Assembly (NCBI GenBank): GCA_016081115.2
Contig: JABTTQ020002621.1
Coordinates: 434,001 to 498,000, forward strand
Source of the DNA: Rehmannia glutinosa
Taxonomy: Eukaryota; Streptophyta; Magnoliopsida; Lamiales; Orobanchaceae
Reading direction: 5' to 3'
Length of the DNA: 64,000 bases
Positions 22,141-32,217 of this stretch are shown piece after piece. The translations under genes were made by a program, and so were the position numbers. Position 1 is the first letter of the stretch. The number at the start of each line of letters is the position of its first letter. A model generated the notes under the pieces. The model had not been told where the DNA came from and ran no database searches. It saw only the letters and a list, made by a program, of their open reading frames with translations.

Positions 22141-22319
22141 CTTTGTCTATCGGGCCGAGTTTGCGCCTTTTCTCGGATGATGGGCGGAACGTTAGATCAA
22201 TATTAAGGCGGTGGCACGTATACTTGGGATCAATTAGGGCATGTCCGCATGAGTCCATGCGAAGACGTCAAGATTATTTCCCAAAACTCGACCAACTCGC
22301 TTCGATATGGTTCGGAAGA

Positions 22320-23200
22320 TCATGACCAATACGTAGTTGGCGCCCCGCTTGGCTTACCGACATTGATTATATCAACCTTTGTTCTACCGGTTTCGCTCGT
22401 TTTCTTTTCTTGCTTCGCCCCTCCTTGATTTGCAGGGGCAATTCGTCTTCTGCGGTCGGCTCGGTTTCGATTGCCGGCTCGCCTTCTTCCATCATTGGCT
22501 CCTTCCCGGCCGGCGACTTGGATTATCCTCCGAACGACCCCGCCGCTCGTACTCCTCCCAGGGCAAGGATTATCTTGTGTGGTTTCACTAGTTTGCCCTT
22601 GTTCCACCACATTAATCTCCACCGGTCGGAGTTTAAGAGAGCACTCTCGAGACTCCCTCTGATTCCCTTTATGTATAGCTTCGCCATCAGACGTCGGGAA
22701 TTTTATACAAAAATGATATATTGAAACGGCTGCTTTGATATGATAAAGCAATGGCCTCCCAATGATGGCATTGTACTCGAATCGGCATTGATTATTTTGA
22801 ATGTTGTCATGACAAATCCGTTTATGCAAACCTTGTCCCATTTGGATGGGCAAATCAACTTCTCCTAATGGGACTATCCTTCCTCCTCCAAACGAGAATG
22901 CTATCGTTACATGGACGGATATAACTATCATCCACGTTTAATCTTGAAATGCTCGGACATAAATGAGTGACGAATAGCTTCGAGTCAATTAAAATTACGT
23001 GAACCGGAATACCAGAATCGGTGCCGTGATGACCAGAGGGTCGAATGAGGATGGACCACCTGGTCGGCATCCGCATCCGAGAACACAAAGTGGCGGTGGG
23101 TTGGCCTTCCTTGATTTCGGCCACCGAACTTGTCTTTCGGCATTAGTTGCCCGCCTAACATCGGCTTTTCTTTTCTGTTGGAGGCGTCTATCCTCCATTG
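22320..23200 (-). pseudogene. Tat protease region
   Basis: The frame 22931-22320 has FSFGGGRIVPLGEVDLPIQM, FEYNAIIGRPLLYHIKAAVS and YHFCIKFPTSDGEAIHKGN, the flap and C-terminal half of the Tat protease domain. Upstream, in another frame near 22980, is LIDSK followed by a HSFMSEHF-like stretch, where D-S/T-G is expected, so the active-site glycine seems lost or mis-read. A basic, glycine- and arginine-rich linker follows. Confidence 0.7.
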
Positions 23201-23374
23201 AGTTGGTATTGATCCGACTAACATGGACATCATGAGGATTTCTCTCCTGGTTTTCACCGGCGGCGGAGAGAGAGCTGGGTTGATTACGCGCTCCGGGTTG
23301 ACGCTGAGCGATCGGTGGGGGCGGTAGCTCATGAACGTATCTTTTAAGGCCGCCCGCCAAACGACCCGCATAAT

Positions 23375-24890
23375 TTCCTTAATTAGATCTCGGCACTCGT
23401 CGAGATCGTGACCTATCGATTTGTGATAGGCGCAGAATCGACGCGAATCTAATTTTGATGGCTCAATCTTCGAGGCCGAGCGGAGGCAACAAATTCAGAC
23501 CTCGTACTTCACTCCATATGGCCGACGGAGTGTGGGTCAAAGTACTCCTTAGCGCGGCGACTTCGGCTCTCGCCTCTTGGCGAGCTCTAAATCCGGTGGT
23601 CGGGTTTTCCGAGAATGGCGGAAACCCGACCCCGCCCACCATCGGTTCTTTCCTTCCGCCCTTTCTTACGTTCCTTGTCGGTGCTCGGGCGGTTACTTGC
23701 CATGGCTTCTTCCGCACAAATATGGCGTTCGCGCGGATTAGAAATTCTTGAAACGAGGTCGCCCCGATTCGTGGATGGAGTAATTAAACCATGTTTGGGA
23801 GCAGATCCAGCCATGGCTGCGATTAAAATGGCGTCATCGACACCGGTTCCATCTCTCGAACTTGTTTGTTGAACCGAGAAATATAGCTTTTCAGGGGCTC
23901 GTCTTTCCCTTGTTTGATGTTCACGAGGAGTCTTTTAGGCGCGGCTCGGACTTTGGGCGTTAAGAAATGCGTCGTAAGCGGAGGCTAAATCCCCCATGCT
24001 TGAATGGATCCTGCGGCAGGTCCTAAACCAACGGTGGGCTCGGCCGCCCAAAGTCGGGGAAGGCCCTACGAGAGGATCGCATCGCTTGGTTTGTATAGTT
24101 CCATCCATGCCAAGTACTTGTGAATATGAGTGGTCGGGTCGGTTTCCCCGTTATAGAGGCCGACCGGGGATTTTCAACTTTGGTGGTAATGGGATCGCCA
24201 GGATTCCAGGAGAAAATGGCGACGAAGGCAGTGGTGGCTCCATACTGGGGCGGTCTCGAGCTGTTCGCCCTCCGGACCGCCTTCAATTCGTTCGAGGCGA
24301 CGTAGGCGGTGTATTTCTACATCCGTTCTCCCGCCATAAGAAGTGGGGCCTTGGGCTTGATCGACCCTGGGTTGTTCCCGCTCGTCCAGAAACCTGAGCT
24401 GGGAACTTATCGATCGAGCTGGGCGAAAGGGATCCACTCCCAGACGTCCGGCGAACACTGAGTGGGCACGACGATGTCGTGTTTGCTCTGGAAATGACTC
24501 TGCTATACGACTTTGCTCTTCCTCATTTTCTCTTTGCCGTCTTCTGTCATGACGGACATGTTGTTCATTACCCGAACTGGCTTCTTGGGCTTCGTGGCGA
24601 GGAAGCCCGGGAATTTGAGGATTAATGTTAACATTTAGTTGTGGGTTGAGTGGGTTAGTATTTGTAAGGAATGGAGGGGGTGCTTGAGAGTTCGTGGTAG
24701 CGAGAGTTTGTGATATGAGTTGGTTCATTTGTTGTACAAAAGTTGGGTTGGCAATTAGCTGAGCGAAGGGAAACAAAGTAGTGCTCCCTGCTTCCGTTTG
24801 GGGTATATTTTGGCCATTAGTAGTCTGGCCAGTTTGGTTGTTCAAATGTTGCTCTTCAGTCACACGAGCATTTCTCGACTGATGACTCAT
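23375..24890 (-). pseudogene. Tat gag with C-x2-H-x4-H-x4-C knuckle
   Basis: The frame starting at 24890 (238 residues) gives a Gln/Asn-rich N-terminus (MSHQSRNARVTEEQHLNNQT) and a charged middle. It is followed, in other frames, by ENPRSASITGKPTRPLIFTS, the RAFP...GAAHRWF core order near 24050-24010, and the INRGDL/ERHICAEEAM region near 23700-23800. The knuckle-like CAYHKSIGHDLDEC is at about 23395-23436. The ATG at 24890 is about 100 bases inside the PBS and is a believable gag start. Confidence 0.75.
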
Positions 24891-24985
24891 TTTTTTTTTT
24901 GTTATCCAAAAGGTTCAGTGTCAAATTTTACCTGGTTTTTGTTTCACTTGCCTTTTGACTGGAACTCGGACTGGACCAATACGGG

Positions 24986-25002
24986 CCCTCCTTCTAGCGC
25001 CA
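24986..25002 (-). other. Primer-binding site of the Tat element
   Basis: The minus strand reads TGGCGCTAGAAGGAGGG three bases inside the 5' LTR end. It has the TGG start common to tRNA-primed sites. I did not assign the tRNA. Confidence 0.7.
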
Positions 25003-25005
25003 ATT

Positions 25006-25637
25006 TGTTGACGTGCGTTTTGGTCAACAAGTAGAAATACGTAAAAGGTTTAACACGTGGAAATGAAAACGTGCGTAACGTCTCTTTATTTCTGGCTAAT
25101 TATGCCTTTCTTTTTATTTTGCCGAGCCGAAATATTGGGGTCGGTCTTTTTATCATTTGTTACTTTCTACCTCCTTCTCTTTTTTCCTTTTCAGCCTTTT
25201 TATACCCCTTTTGAGTAAGTGGGTTTACAATAGTCATCTTTGCACTAACTATTCATTAATTAATAAAATAGCTAAAAGGGCGACACATGTCCCTCTATAA
25301 TTGTGCATGTCAGTCAAATTTGCCACTTGTCGACTTCTCTTCATAATTCTCTGACATGTGGCAGTTTCTGATACCGATAAAGCACTAAGCATGGGCGTGT
25401 GATTATTTTTACGAGGTTGTCGCGCGTGTGCTTCATATTGAAATCTGGGCTCGGGGCTCGGAGCTCGGCGGTCGTGTTGTGGTTGGGCTCGGTAGCAGTT
25501 GGGCTCGGTAGCCGAGCCTAATTAATTCGTGGACGTGTCGTCGTAAGTTATTGTTGACGTCACTCGCAGTCGCCTACTCGGAAATGTGTTTTTTCGATGA
25601 CATGGATTAATTTCTTCCTCGGCTCAAGGTGTCATCA
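25006..25637 (-). repeat. 5' LTR of the Tat element
   Basis: This copy has TGTTGACGTG...GGTGTCATCA plus-strand ends, as in the 3' LTR. It keeps CTG and CAG at positions where the 3' LTR shows CG. It is flanked on its internal side by the PBS, which proves the minus orientation. Confidence 0.9.
25197..25208 (-). promoter_or_regulatory. TATA-like box in the Tat 5' LTR
   Basis: The minus strand reads GGGGTATAAAAAGG, present identically in both LTRs (the second near 16976-16988). It is about 430 bases into the LTR, a reasonable U3 position. Confidence 0.55.
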
Positions 25638-25885
25638 AGTAATGGTGTTTTGAAATCGAGTAAATAACTATTGGAACCTAATAAAGGATTGGATAAGAAA
25701 GAACCCTAGCAAATATTCTCACGCATTGATGCATTCGTACCATCAATGGTCCTTCATACCATTATGCAGCAACCGTGATTATTCATTTTGTCTAGCCAAT
25801 AGGAAAAGACCATGTGTGCTAGCTAGATTAATTGTTCCGTGGGATCGATATATTACCTACGGGATTGAATAGATATATTCATTTA
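25638..25885. other. Flank between the Tat element and the Harbinger element
   Basis: 248 bases without coding signal. By position this is the continuation of the plus-strand Copia element beyond its pol tail, so it may be part of that element's 3' LTR, but no second LTR copy is available to test this. Confidence 0.4.
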
Positions 25886-26687
25886 GGCTTCGTTTGGTTG
25901 GGCTTTATGGGAGTGATATCACCCACTTTTATATTATTTCATTACTATTGTTGTGTTTTGTTCAATTGGAGAAAGCCCTAGAAATAATGTTGACCCCTTA
26001 ATGTATCCAACTCAATAAGGTAATAGTTATCCCACCCCCTAGGTGGAATGAGCAATATAGCCCATTATCAAGAATTTCAAATTACCTAAACACCCTTTTT
26101 TGTCTGTCCCGATTACTAAAGTTTTGTAATTCACGAGTTTGAACCATTCTTCCGGACAAAATATTATCTCAAACCCTAGCCCAGATGAAACTCAAAATCT
26201 AGAGAGTGTGGTGTCTTGTTTGTGGTGGAGAAGATTTTTCATTTTTTATTTAAAACTTCAGAATCGCATTTATATTCATCCGGTTTTCGGCATTATCGGT
26301 TTTGTTTTTTTGTTTGTGCGAAGAAACCAAATTGGCTTTGGGGGTGTATAGCGTTGATTCCGAAAAAGAGGTTAGCGTATTTGTATTATCGTTTTTTTTT
26401 TTTTGGATTATCTTTGCGAACTATTTCATTTTATTCACTTACCAGGTTAGTGGTTTCAATGTTGTTATGTTTTGTCGTAAGTCTATTTTTGTGTAGGGCA
26501 TTTGTATTGAATCTAAAGATTTGGTGTTTTATAATTTTATTATTACTCTCTTTAATGGTTGATGGATACACAATCCTATATAAATTGAAATTTCACAGAC
26601 AAAAGCGATTTCTTAATCCTGGCTCTTTCATTTACTCTTTGAAATGATGTATTAGAATCATTACGAGAGAGAATTGCACACGTCAAA

Positions 26688-28083
26688 ATGCTTATACATA
26701 TCTGTATTGTATTATTGCTTTGCCCTAGAACGATGTCTGAAATATCAAGAAGAAGAGTGGAGATCTTTCTTCAAATCGAAGAAATAATGTTAGATATTGT
26801 TTTTATACTTAATATGTTTGTAAGTAAAATCCGTATGCGAGCTCGAAGGCGTCTAAGAAACCGTAAACAAGGAACCACATATTCTATGGCATATAAGATA
26901 ACCAAGCAAATAGAACATTTAGATGACTTGATTTTACGTAATAACATTGATTGTCTAGATAGTTTGAGGATGACGCGGGGTGCCTTTGCTAGACTTTACT
27001 ACATGTTAAAGCATGTGGGAGGCCTTAGAGATTCTAGATATGTGTCAATTAATGAGAAAGATGCACTATTTCTTTATGTGTTGGCACATCATAAGAAAAA
27101 TCGTATTGTGCAGTTTGATTTCAAGAGCTATGTCTTGTATTTTGTTTGGAGACTTCACAATTCACTTCTTGTTAGTCCTCAACTAGTCGATGACAACCGC
27201 ACAAATCCTAGATGGAGTTTGTTTAAGGTAATTTTGTAACATCAATAACTATCTTATGTTCGCCAGTTGTATAACGTGACTTAATTATTACCTATACAGG
27301 TTGTCTAGGTGCATTAGATGGTACATATATAAAAGTCAAAGTTTCTGAGACAGATAAGGAAAGATATAGAACAAGGAAAGGAGACATTGCAGTAAATGTA
27401 CTTGGGGTGTGTGATCGAAATATGAATTTTATTTACTTGCTAACTGGTTGGGAAGGTTCGCGGCTAATTGTAGAGTTTTGCGTGATGTAATTCATAGGTC
27501 TAATGGTTTATAAATCCTACAAGGTATTATTTCATGTATTACAATTTGATATTTTTCTATACATAAAGTAATAATCTCCTTAAATTGAGGCATGTTTTCA
27601 AAATTCATTAAATGTGTTTACATGTAACTTTTATCTTTGTGATAATGGTTATACAAATGGTGAAGGATTCCTCACTCCATATAAAAGGGGTAAGGTACCA
27701 TCTTGACGAATGGGGTGAAGGAACATCAATTTCGCAAAATCCGAAAGAGTACTTCAATATGACCCACTCTAAAGCTCGCAATGTCATCGACAGAGCTTTC
27801 AGCCTTTTGAAAAAATGATGGGCAATACTATGGAGTGAAACCTTTTATGATATTAGAGTCCAAATTCGGATGATAATGGCATGTGTACTTCTTTATAACT
27901 TCATATGATTAGAGTTGCATGTTGATTCCATGGAAGAGTTGCTGAGTGATGATGAAGAAGATGACCATGAAGATAATGAAAATATGGACTTCATTGATCT
28001 TTGTAGAGCCATCACAAATTTAGACAAATTGGAGAAACAACTTAGCCCAGTCTATGTTTAATGAGTGGAGAGGTGTAGGGTAA
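26688..28083 (+). pseudogene. PIF/Harbinger (HARBI1-like, DDE_Tnp_4) transposase relic
   Basis: The transposase cuts and joins element ends. Exon 1 (26688-27239) contains MTRGAFARLYYMLKHVGGLR, SINEKDALFLYVLAHHKKNR, LVSPQLVDDNR and RWSLFK. A GT...AG intron-like gap follows (about 27229-27299). Exon 2 reads [20 protein letters not shown] (first catalytic Asp in LDG), [19 protein letters not shown] and LLTGWEG. The second-Asp region is shifted and codes Asn (NCRVLRDV). After a second gap, CDNGYTNGEGFLTPYK, FNMTHSKARNVIDRAFSLLK (usual Glu is Asp) and, at the end, NNLAQSMFNEWRGVG with a stop at 28081. Two of three catalytic positions are altered, so it is probably inactive. Confidence 0.85.
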
Positions 28084-28509
28084 GATATTAGTTAGATGGA
28101 ATAGTGTTGTAACACAATTGACTATAAATTATGTTGTATTATTACTTTTGTAAGTGCTATTAGTAGTTTATAATTTATGGCTGAACATGGATGCTTTTGT
28201 GATGCGTAATTGAGAACATATGATGGAATATGTTGGTTATTTGATTTGCCAATTAGCTAAATGGTGGATATTTTGATTGTGTTTACATGTTCTTGGTTTT
28301 AGTTAATGCTTTGCTTGGTTTCAGTTCTTGAGCTAAATGGTTGAACGTAGATATTTGATTTGTCAATGATCAATCATGTTAAATGCATGCTTGGTTTACA
28401 ATTTATTGGTTCATAATTGTTTGCTGGATAATCTATTCATTTATCTAGTAGAAGCTAGTATTCTTAATATGATGATTTAATTGCAACTTATTCGCAGATT
28501 TGGAACGAA

Positions 28510-29549
28510 TGTGTCAAGTGGAAACTTCACTAAACTAGTGCGAAAGAGGATTGACAAAGGTTGAAGGAGTTGGAGCAGACGGGAAGAAGAGGCTTTGGTT
28601 GCAGCTCTGAAAGAGGTCATTGTAAATGGTTGGAAATCTGAAAACGGGTTACAAATTGGCTATCTTCAAGCATTGGAGCAAGAAATGCAAAAGATGATAC
28701 ATGGGACAGATCTGAAAGGGATTCCGCATATCAACTCGAAGATACACATGTGGAAGAAGGATTATGACAGTCTTGTCACATTGTTGTCACGCAGTGGAAT
28801 AGGGTGGAATGTCACCACTAACATGATCGAGGCACTGATGTCACATGGGCTAAATATGTGAAGGTGATATGCACACATATTTTGTATTCATTGTTTAATA
28901 AAGTCAGTTGATGTATCATTGTATTCACTGTATATCTTCTAAGTCAGTTAATTACCTTTTGTATTCACCGCTTAATAAAGTTAGTTAATTAATGTGTCAT
29001 TATTCTATTGTAGGTAGATGCAAATGCTTATCTAATGAGAAACAAATCTTGGCCATTTTATAACGATTGGGTTATGATATTTGGAAAGACCAGTTCTTGG
29101 GGAACACATGAGAAGGCTTCACCGAGGCATTGAACCATGTGCTTAATGGTACATCCATACCACAAGATGACTACCCTTAGGAGACCAATTCCGTTTGTCA
29201 AGTCGAAAGCCTTTGCTCAAACGTGCGTCGAGGAAAAGGGTATGGGGCGTAAAGGAAATCAATTTATGGTGTTGATCCACCATTATGCGAAATCGGGAAA
29301 ACCTTCTGCCAAAGCACGAACGCAAGGTTGGGTGACATAGACAAAAGAATTGGCTATGAATATGACATTTCTTTAGCAAGGAAGGAGGTCTTTGGGGCTA
29401 TTGGAAACATACAAGGATTAAGTTTGCGTGATAAGCTGCTGGTTTTGAAGCTTCTTGTCAAAAATACTGAATACTTAGAATTATTTTTTCGTTTCCCGTA
29501 CGAGGCCAGGGTTGAGTTTGCTAGGATGAAGTTAGCAGGGAACTTATGA
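28510..29549 (+). pseudogene. Harbinger accessory protein with Myb/SANT-like domain
   Basis: PIF/Harbinger elements encode a Myb-like partner that helps the transposase reach the nucleus and the ends. Exon 1 (28570-28861) reads RSWSRREEEALVAALKEVIV, NGWKSENGLQIGYLQALEQE, INSKIHMWKKDYDSLVTLLS and GIGWNVTTNMIEA. After a gap (about 28866-29010), VDANAYLMRNKSWPFYNDWV and IFGKTSSWGTHE follow. The C-terminal domain (29328-29549) is open: IGYEYDISLARKEVFGAIGN, LSLRDKLLVLKLLVKNTEYL, ELFF and a stop at 29547. Frames change at 29100-29320. A stop just before the first block removes the start. Confidence 0.8.
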
Positions 29550-29651
29550 ACAAGACTAGAAATCTAGAACAACAAGATTTGCAACACTTTTTGGTAGATA
29601 CATTTTGTAAAATTTTGAATATTAGCTTGAGATGTAAGGTGTTTTGAGATA

Positions 29652-29735
29652 GTGAATTTGTAATTCACAAAACCACTTGTTTCGAATATTAGCTTAACAA
29701 GTAAGACATGTTTAGTAAGTGAATTTGTAATTCAC
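29652..29735. repeat. Two copies of a 17-bp perfect hairpin motif
   Basis: GTGAATTTGTAATTCAC (7-bp stem, 3-base loop) lies at 29652-29668 and 29719-29735. Each is followed by AAAACCAC. They lie about 100 and 170 bases after the Myb-like stop. Possible roles are transcript ends or protein sites; none is shown. Confidence 0.7.
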
Positions 29736-30109
29736 AAAACCACCTGTTTTGAACTTGACCCACTTGTTTCATTCATATGCGTATTATATCATTTTTATTT
29801 GAGGACATGTCTATTACAAAATCAAAACCAAATGTACACCTTGCAAAAGGACAATTGAGATGTCTTGAATCTAACATTCGTATGGCTTGGCTTGTGCATT
29901 GCTACAACACTATAATGTGAATTACAAATTTGTGAAAATAAGATTCCAATTTTTACAAGTTGAAAATGTCATACAACTTGATGATCCTTATTTTGGCAAG
30001 AAGGACTATATTCTCTTTTGCATGTGAACAAAAATTGGAATCAATGTTGGAAAAAAAAGTGAATAATTTTTGGCGGGAAAATGCTTTTCCGAACAAGCAT
30101 GTTAAAAGC

Positions 30110-30345
30110 ATCAATAAAAATTGAAGATTTGCATATCCTTATATCATTTTCACCAAGATATCCATCAACAATTTTCCCTTCTTGAAAAAATATGAAGATC
30201 GCATATCGAGAACAATTTTTCCAACGGGTTAAAATATATGAAGATTTGCATATCTTCTTTATTTCAATATCTTGTACATATCCTTTTCACTAACACCTTC
30301 ATATCCGTATACAATATTGTCTTTTGGCTAAAAAGTGAAGATTTG
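30110..30345. repeat. Degenerate direct repeats, 'GAAGATTTGCATATC' motif
   Basis: GAAGATTTGCATATC or close variants occur near 30124, 30192, 30240 and 30337, with AATATCTTG/ATATCC stretches between. Spacing is irregular (about 50-100 bases). It may be old satellite-like sequence inside the Harbinger element. Confidence 0.5.
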
Positions 30346-30822
30346 AATATCTTGTCATTCCCAAGAGCTTCGCACGATGTTGTTTGGCATTTTCGGGATC
30401 AAATTATTTTCTCGTATCTGTGTTGGATTCGTTATTTGGCATCCATTTGTTTTACAAATCTGAACGATTCTTCACTCATAACTCTTATATTAGTCATATC
30501 TTGTTCGTTTGATAAGTAACATTAACATAACCAATCCCAAAATCACAAGTCTTCTATTAGATATATATCCAATAAGTGCGGTGATACTATATTAATGACA
30601 AAATCATAAGCAAAAGGAAGTCAATTGATCCAACATGTAATACCCTAACAACATTAATCCCAAAATCAAAAGTCTTACATTAGTAACGTAAACAATTAAG
30701 TGCAAGATTAACAAAAAAGATACAAACCATTAATATACATGACAATTAACTAGTAGATAATGAGCCTCATTAGTCCCATATTAATGTTTTGATCAATTAC
30801 TGCTGACGAAAACATCATCTTC

Positions 30823-31340
30823 TTAACCTTCTTCAAATCGAACTCCTTGGTCACTATCATCGATCAATATTGGATTGTCTTTGTGATATCCAAGAACATT
30901 TGAGAAGTCAATATGAGCATAGTTACAAGTTTTGAAGACGTTATAGGCGATTTCATAATACTGAAACCCGTTAGTCCGAAAGTATCGTTGTTCACTGCTT
31001 TCCTGCACAAAATGACTTGTAAATTAAAACAAAATATCACAATATTAATCATATTAACATAAGATTATTAACCTTCCCAATTCGATTAAAATAATTGTCA
31101 TCCACGTATACGATGTTCCGTCCCTTGTAAACTTTAGCTCCTGTTGTGTCAATATACCATTGAAACGCCTCAAATCTGTTCTGGAACACCTGAATTTGAG
31201 TTTTCACTTTGCCAACACTGAACTCCTTTGAAAATGGGGTTCAAAGTTGTGAACCAATTAAATGGATGCAGGAGTTCCACTCAACAGGGTCATGCACTCG
31301 GATACCCCAAGTGGAATAATCTAACATTCGATATAAGTAT
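30823..31340 (-). pseudogene. Myb/SANT-like domain ORF on the opposite strand of the Harbinger element
   Basis: Minus-strand reading from about 31335 gives WGIRVHDPVEWNSCIHLIGS, then after a shift KEFSVGKVKTQIQVFQNRFE, AFQWYIDTTGAKVYKGRNIV and YVDDNYFNRIGK. After an intron-like gap (about 31017-31074), ESSEQRYFRTNGFQYYEIAY, NVFKTCNYAHIDFSNVLGY and an acidic end (IDDSDQG) with a stop at 30823. The arrangement matches plant Myb/SANT-like proteins related to the transposon partner family. It is a second, separate copy, facing the one at 28510-29549. Function here is unknown. Confidence 0.6.
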
Positions 31341-31918
31341 TTTTCCTCTCCAGGTTCCCAATTCACTTACTGGTAAATGTTACGAATGATTTAATTTCTT
31401 GTATGCAGCATAACTATAAGGCTAACAATTAAATTTCAATAACAATTAACAATTTGAAGCCATATTTTTGGCAAAAAAAACAAAAAATACAAAGTAGCGA
31501 TCATAATAATACAATTTCTTGGTTACCAATTTAACAATTTGCAACATGATAGGTAAGCAAGTGAAACTAGGATATAAAACATTGCATTCTCAAATGATCC
31601 ATAGTAATATATGTCATTTGAAAAGTTTAAATAAATCTTACAAAAGGCAACCTTGTGAAATTGATTGTGACAACATCAAGTCAAACTACAAATACTTAAT
31701 TAAAGCATACATGAACCACACTTCGACAAACTACGAATACTTAAAATACTTGAATCTTGTTCCGTTATAACTGGATGACCAACATAGGCTTTGCCACAAC
31801 CATAGGACATCAAGTCCATTCACTTTGAGCGCAAAAATTACAAAGACCACAACACATAGAACAACCCAAGAAACAATCAAAGTGATGATATATCGTCTTT
31901 CACACGAGCTTCATTTGA
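31341..31918. other. No recognised feature inside the Harbinger right half
   Basis: AT-rich sequence between the minus-strand Myb-like exons and the GRF exons. An 83-residue plus-strand frame (31519-31770) has no recognisable domain. It could be intron or spacer of a minus-strand gene that joins the two sets of exons, but nothing proves that. Confidence 0.3.
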
Positions 31919-32217
31919 TTAATAGTGTCTCCGATGAGTATGTATTGTCCTTATGAGACCAGGATGATCCGAGTTGATTTGTCCGCACATCATTGGGTCA
32001 TACCACTCAAAGAAACAACACCAACGATCCTACGATGTTTTTTTTTTAAATTCAATTATACAAAAATAATTTGTAGGTGAGTTAGTGTAGTTGATATTTA
32101 ATGATCTATATATGTTGTTAATCAGAAAAACGAATGTACATGACAACTATGAAATCTACGTCCAGGATTTTTCTCTATCCATGAGGTTTGTAATGGCACT
32201 ACAATACCACAATCACA
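31919..32217 (-). CDS. GRF-type zinc-finger coding exons (partial gene)
   Basis: Two minus-strand exons join in frame across a 110-bp GT-AG intron. Exon 1 (32217-32140) reads CDCGIVVPLQTSWIEKNPGR then RFHSCH. Exon 2 (32029-31919) starts DRWCCFFEWYDPMMCGQ and runs to a stop at 31921-31919. Together they give the GRF finger pattern C-x-C ... GRRF-x2-C ... FFEW-x4-C, with all four cysteines present. GRF fingers bind nucleic acid and occur in plant proteins of DNA metabolism and in many transposon-linked small proteins. No disabling change is seen in these 62 residues. The start is not found: a stop lies two codons upstream, so an upstream exon or a lost start is needed. Confidence 0.7.
32030..32139 (-). 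other. Predicted GT-AG intron of the GRF zinc-finger gene
   Basis: The minus strand starts GTACAT and ends CGTAG. Removing it keeps phase 0 and joins RFHSCH to DRWCCFFEW, which restores the family spacing. It contains an A/T-rich tract just before the acceptor. Confidence 0.6.

Larger units (their letters stand above)
16784..25637 (-). mobile_element. Ty3/Gypsy Tat-type retrotransposon, full length, minus strand
   Basis: Two LTRs (16784-17407 and 25006-25637) bracket PBS, gag, protease, RT, RNase H, a second (archaeal-like) RNase H and integrase, then a long 3' region with an 18-copy tandem array and a purine-rich PPT. Integrase after RT makes it Gypsy. The second RNase H, the gag form and the arrayed 3' region fit the Tat lineage. 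It inserted into the 3' end of plus-strand Copia pol. The flanks share AGT (16781-16783 and 25638-25640), and AAGT if the LTR's last A is counted, so a full 5-bp duplication is not proven. ORFs are in many frames; part of that may be technical (see findings). Confidence 0.9.

Noticed and set aside
22379..24397. Several plus-strand frames of 60-133 residues
   Set aside because: They are shadows of Tat gag and protease on the minus strand; the minus frames show the family motifs.
26216..26647. 143-residue Phe/Leu-rich plus frame near the Harbinger left end
   Set aside because: Composition reflects T-rich DNA. It overlaps another frame and lies in the leader of the transposase gene.
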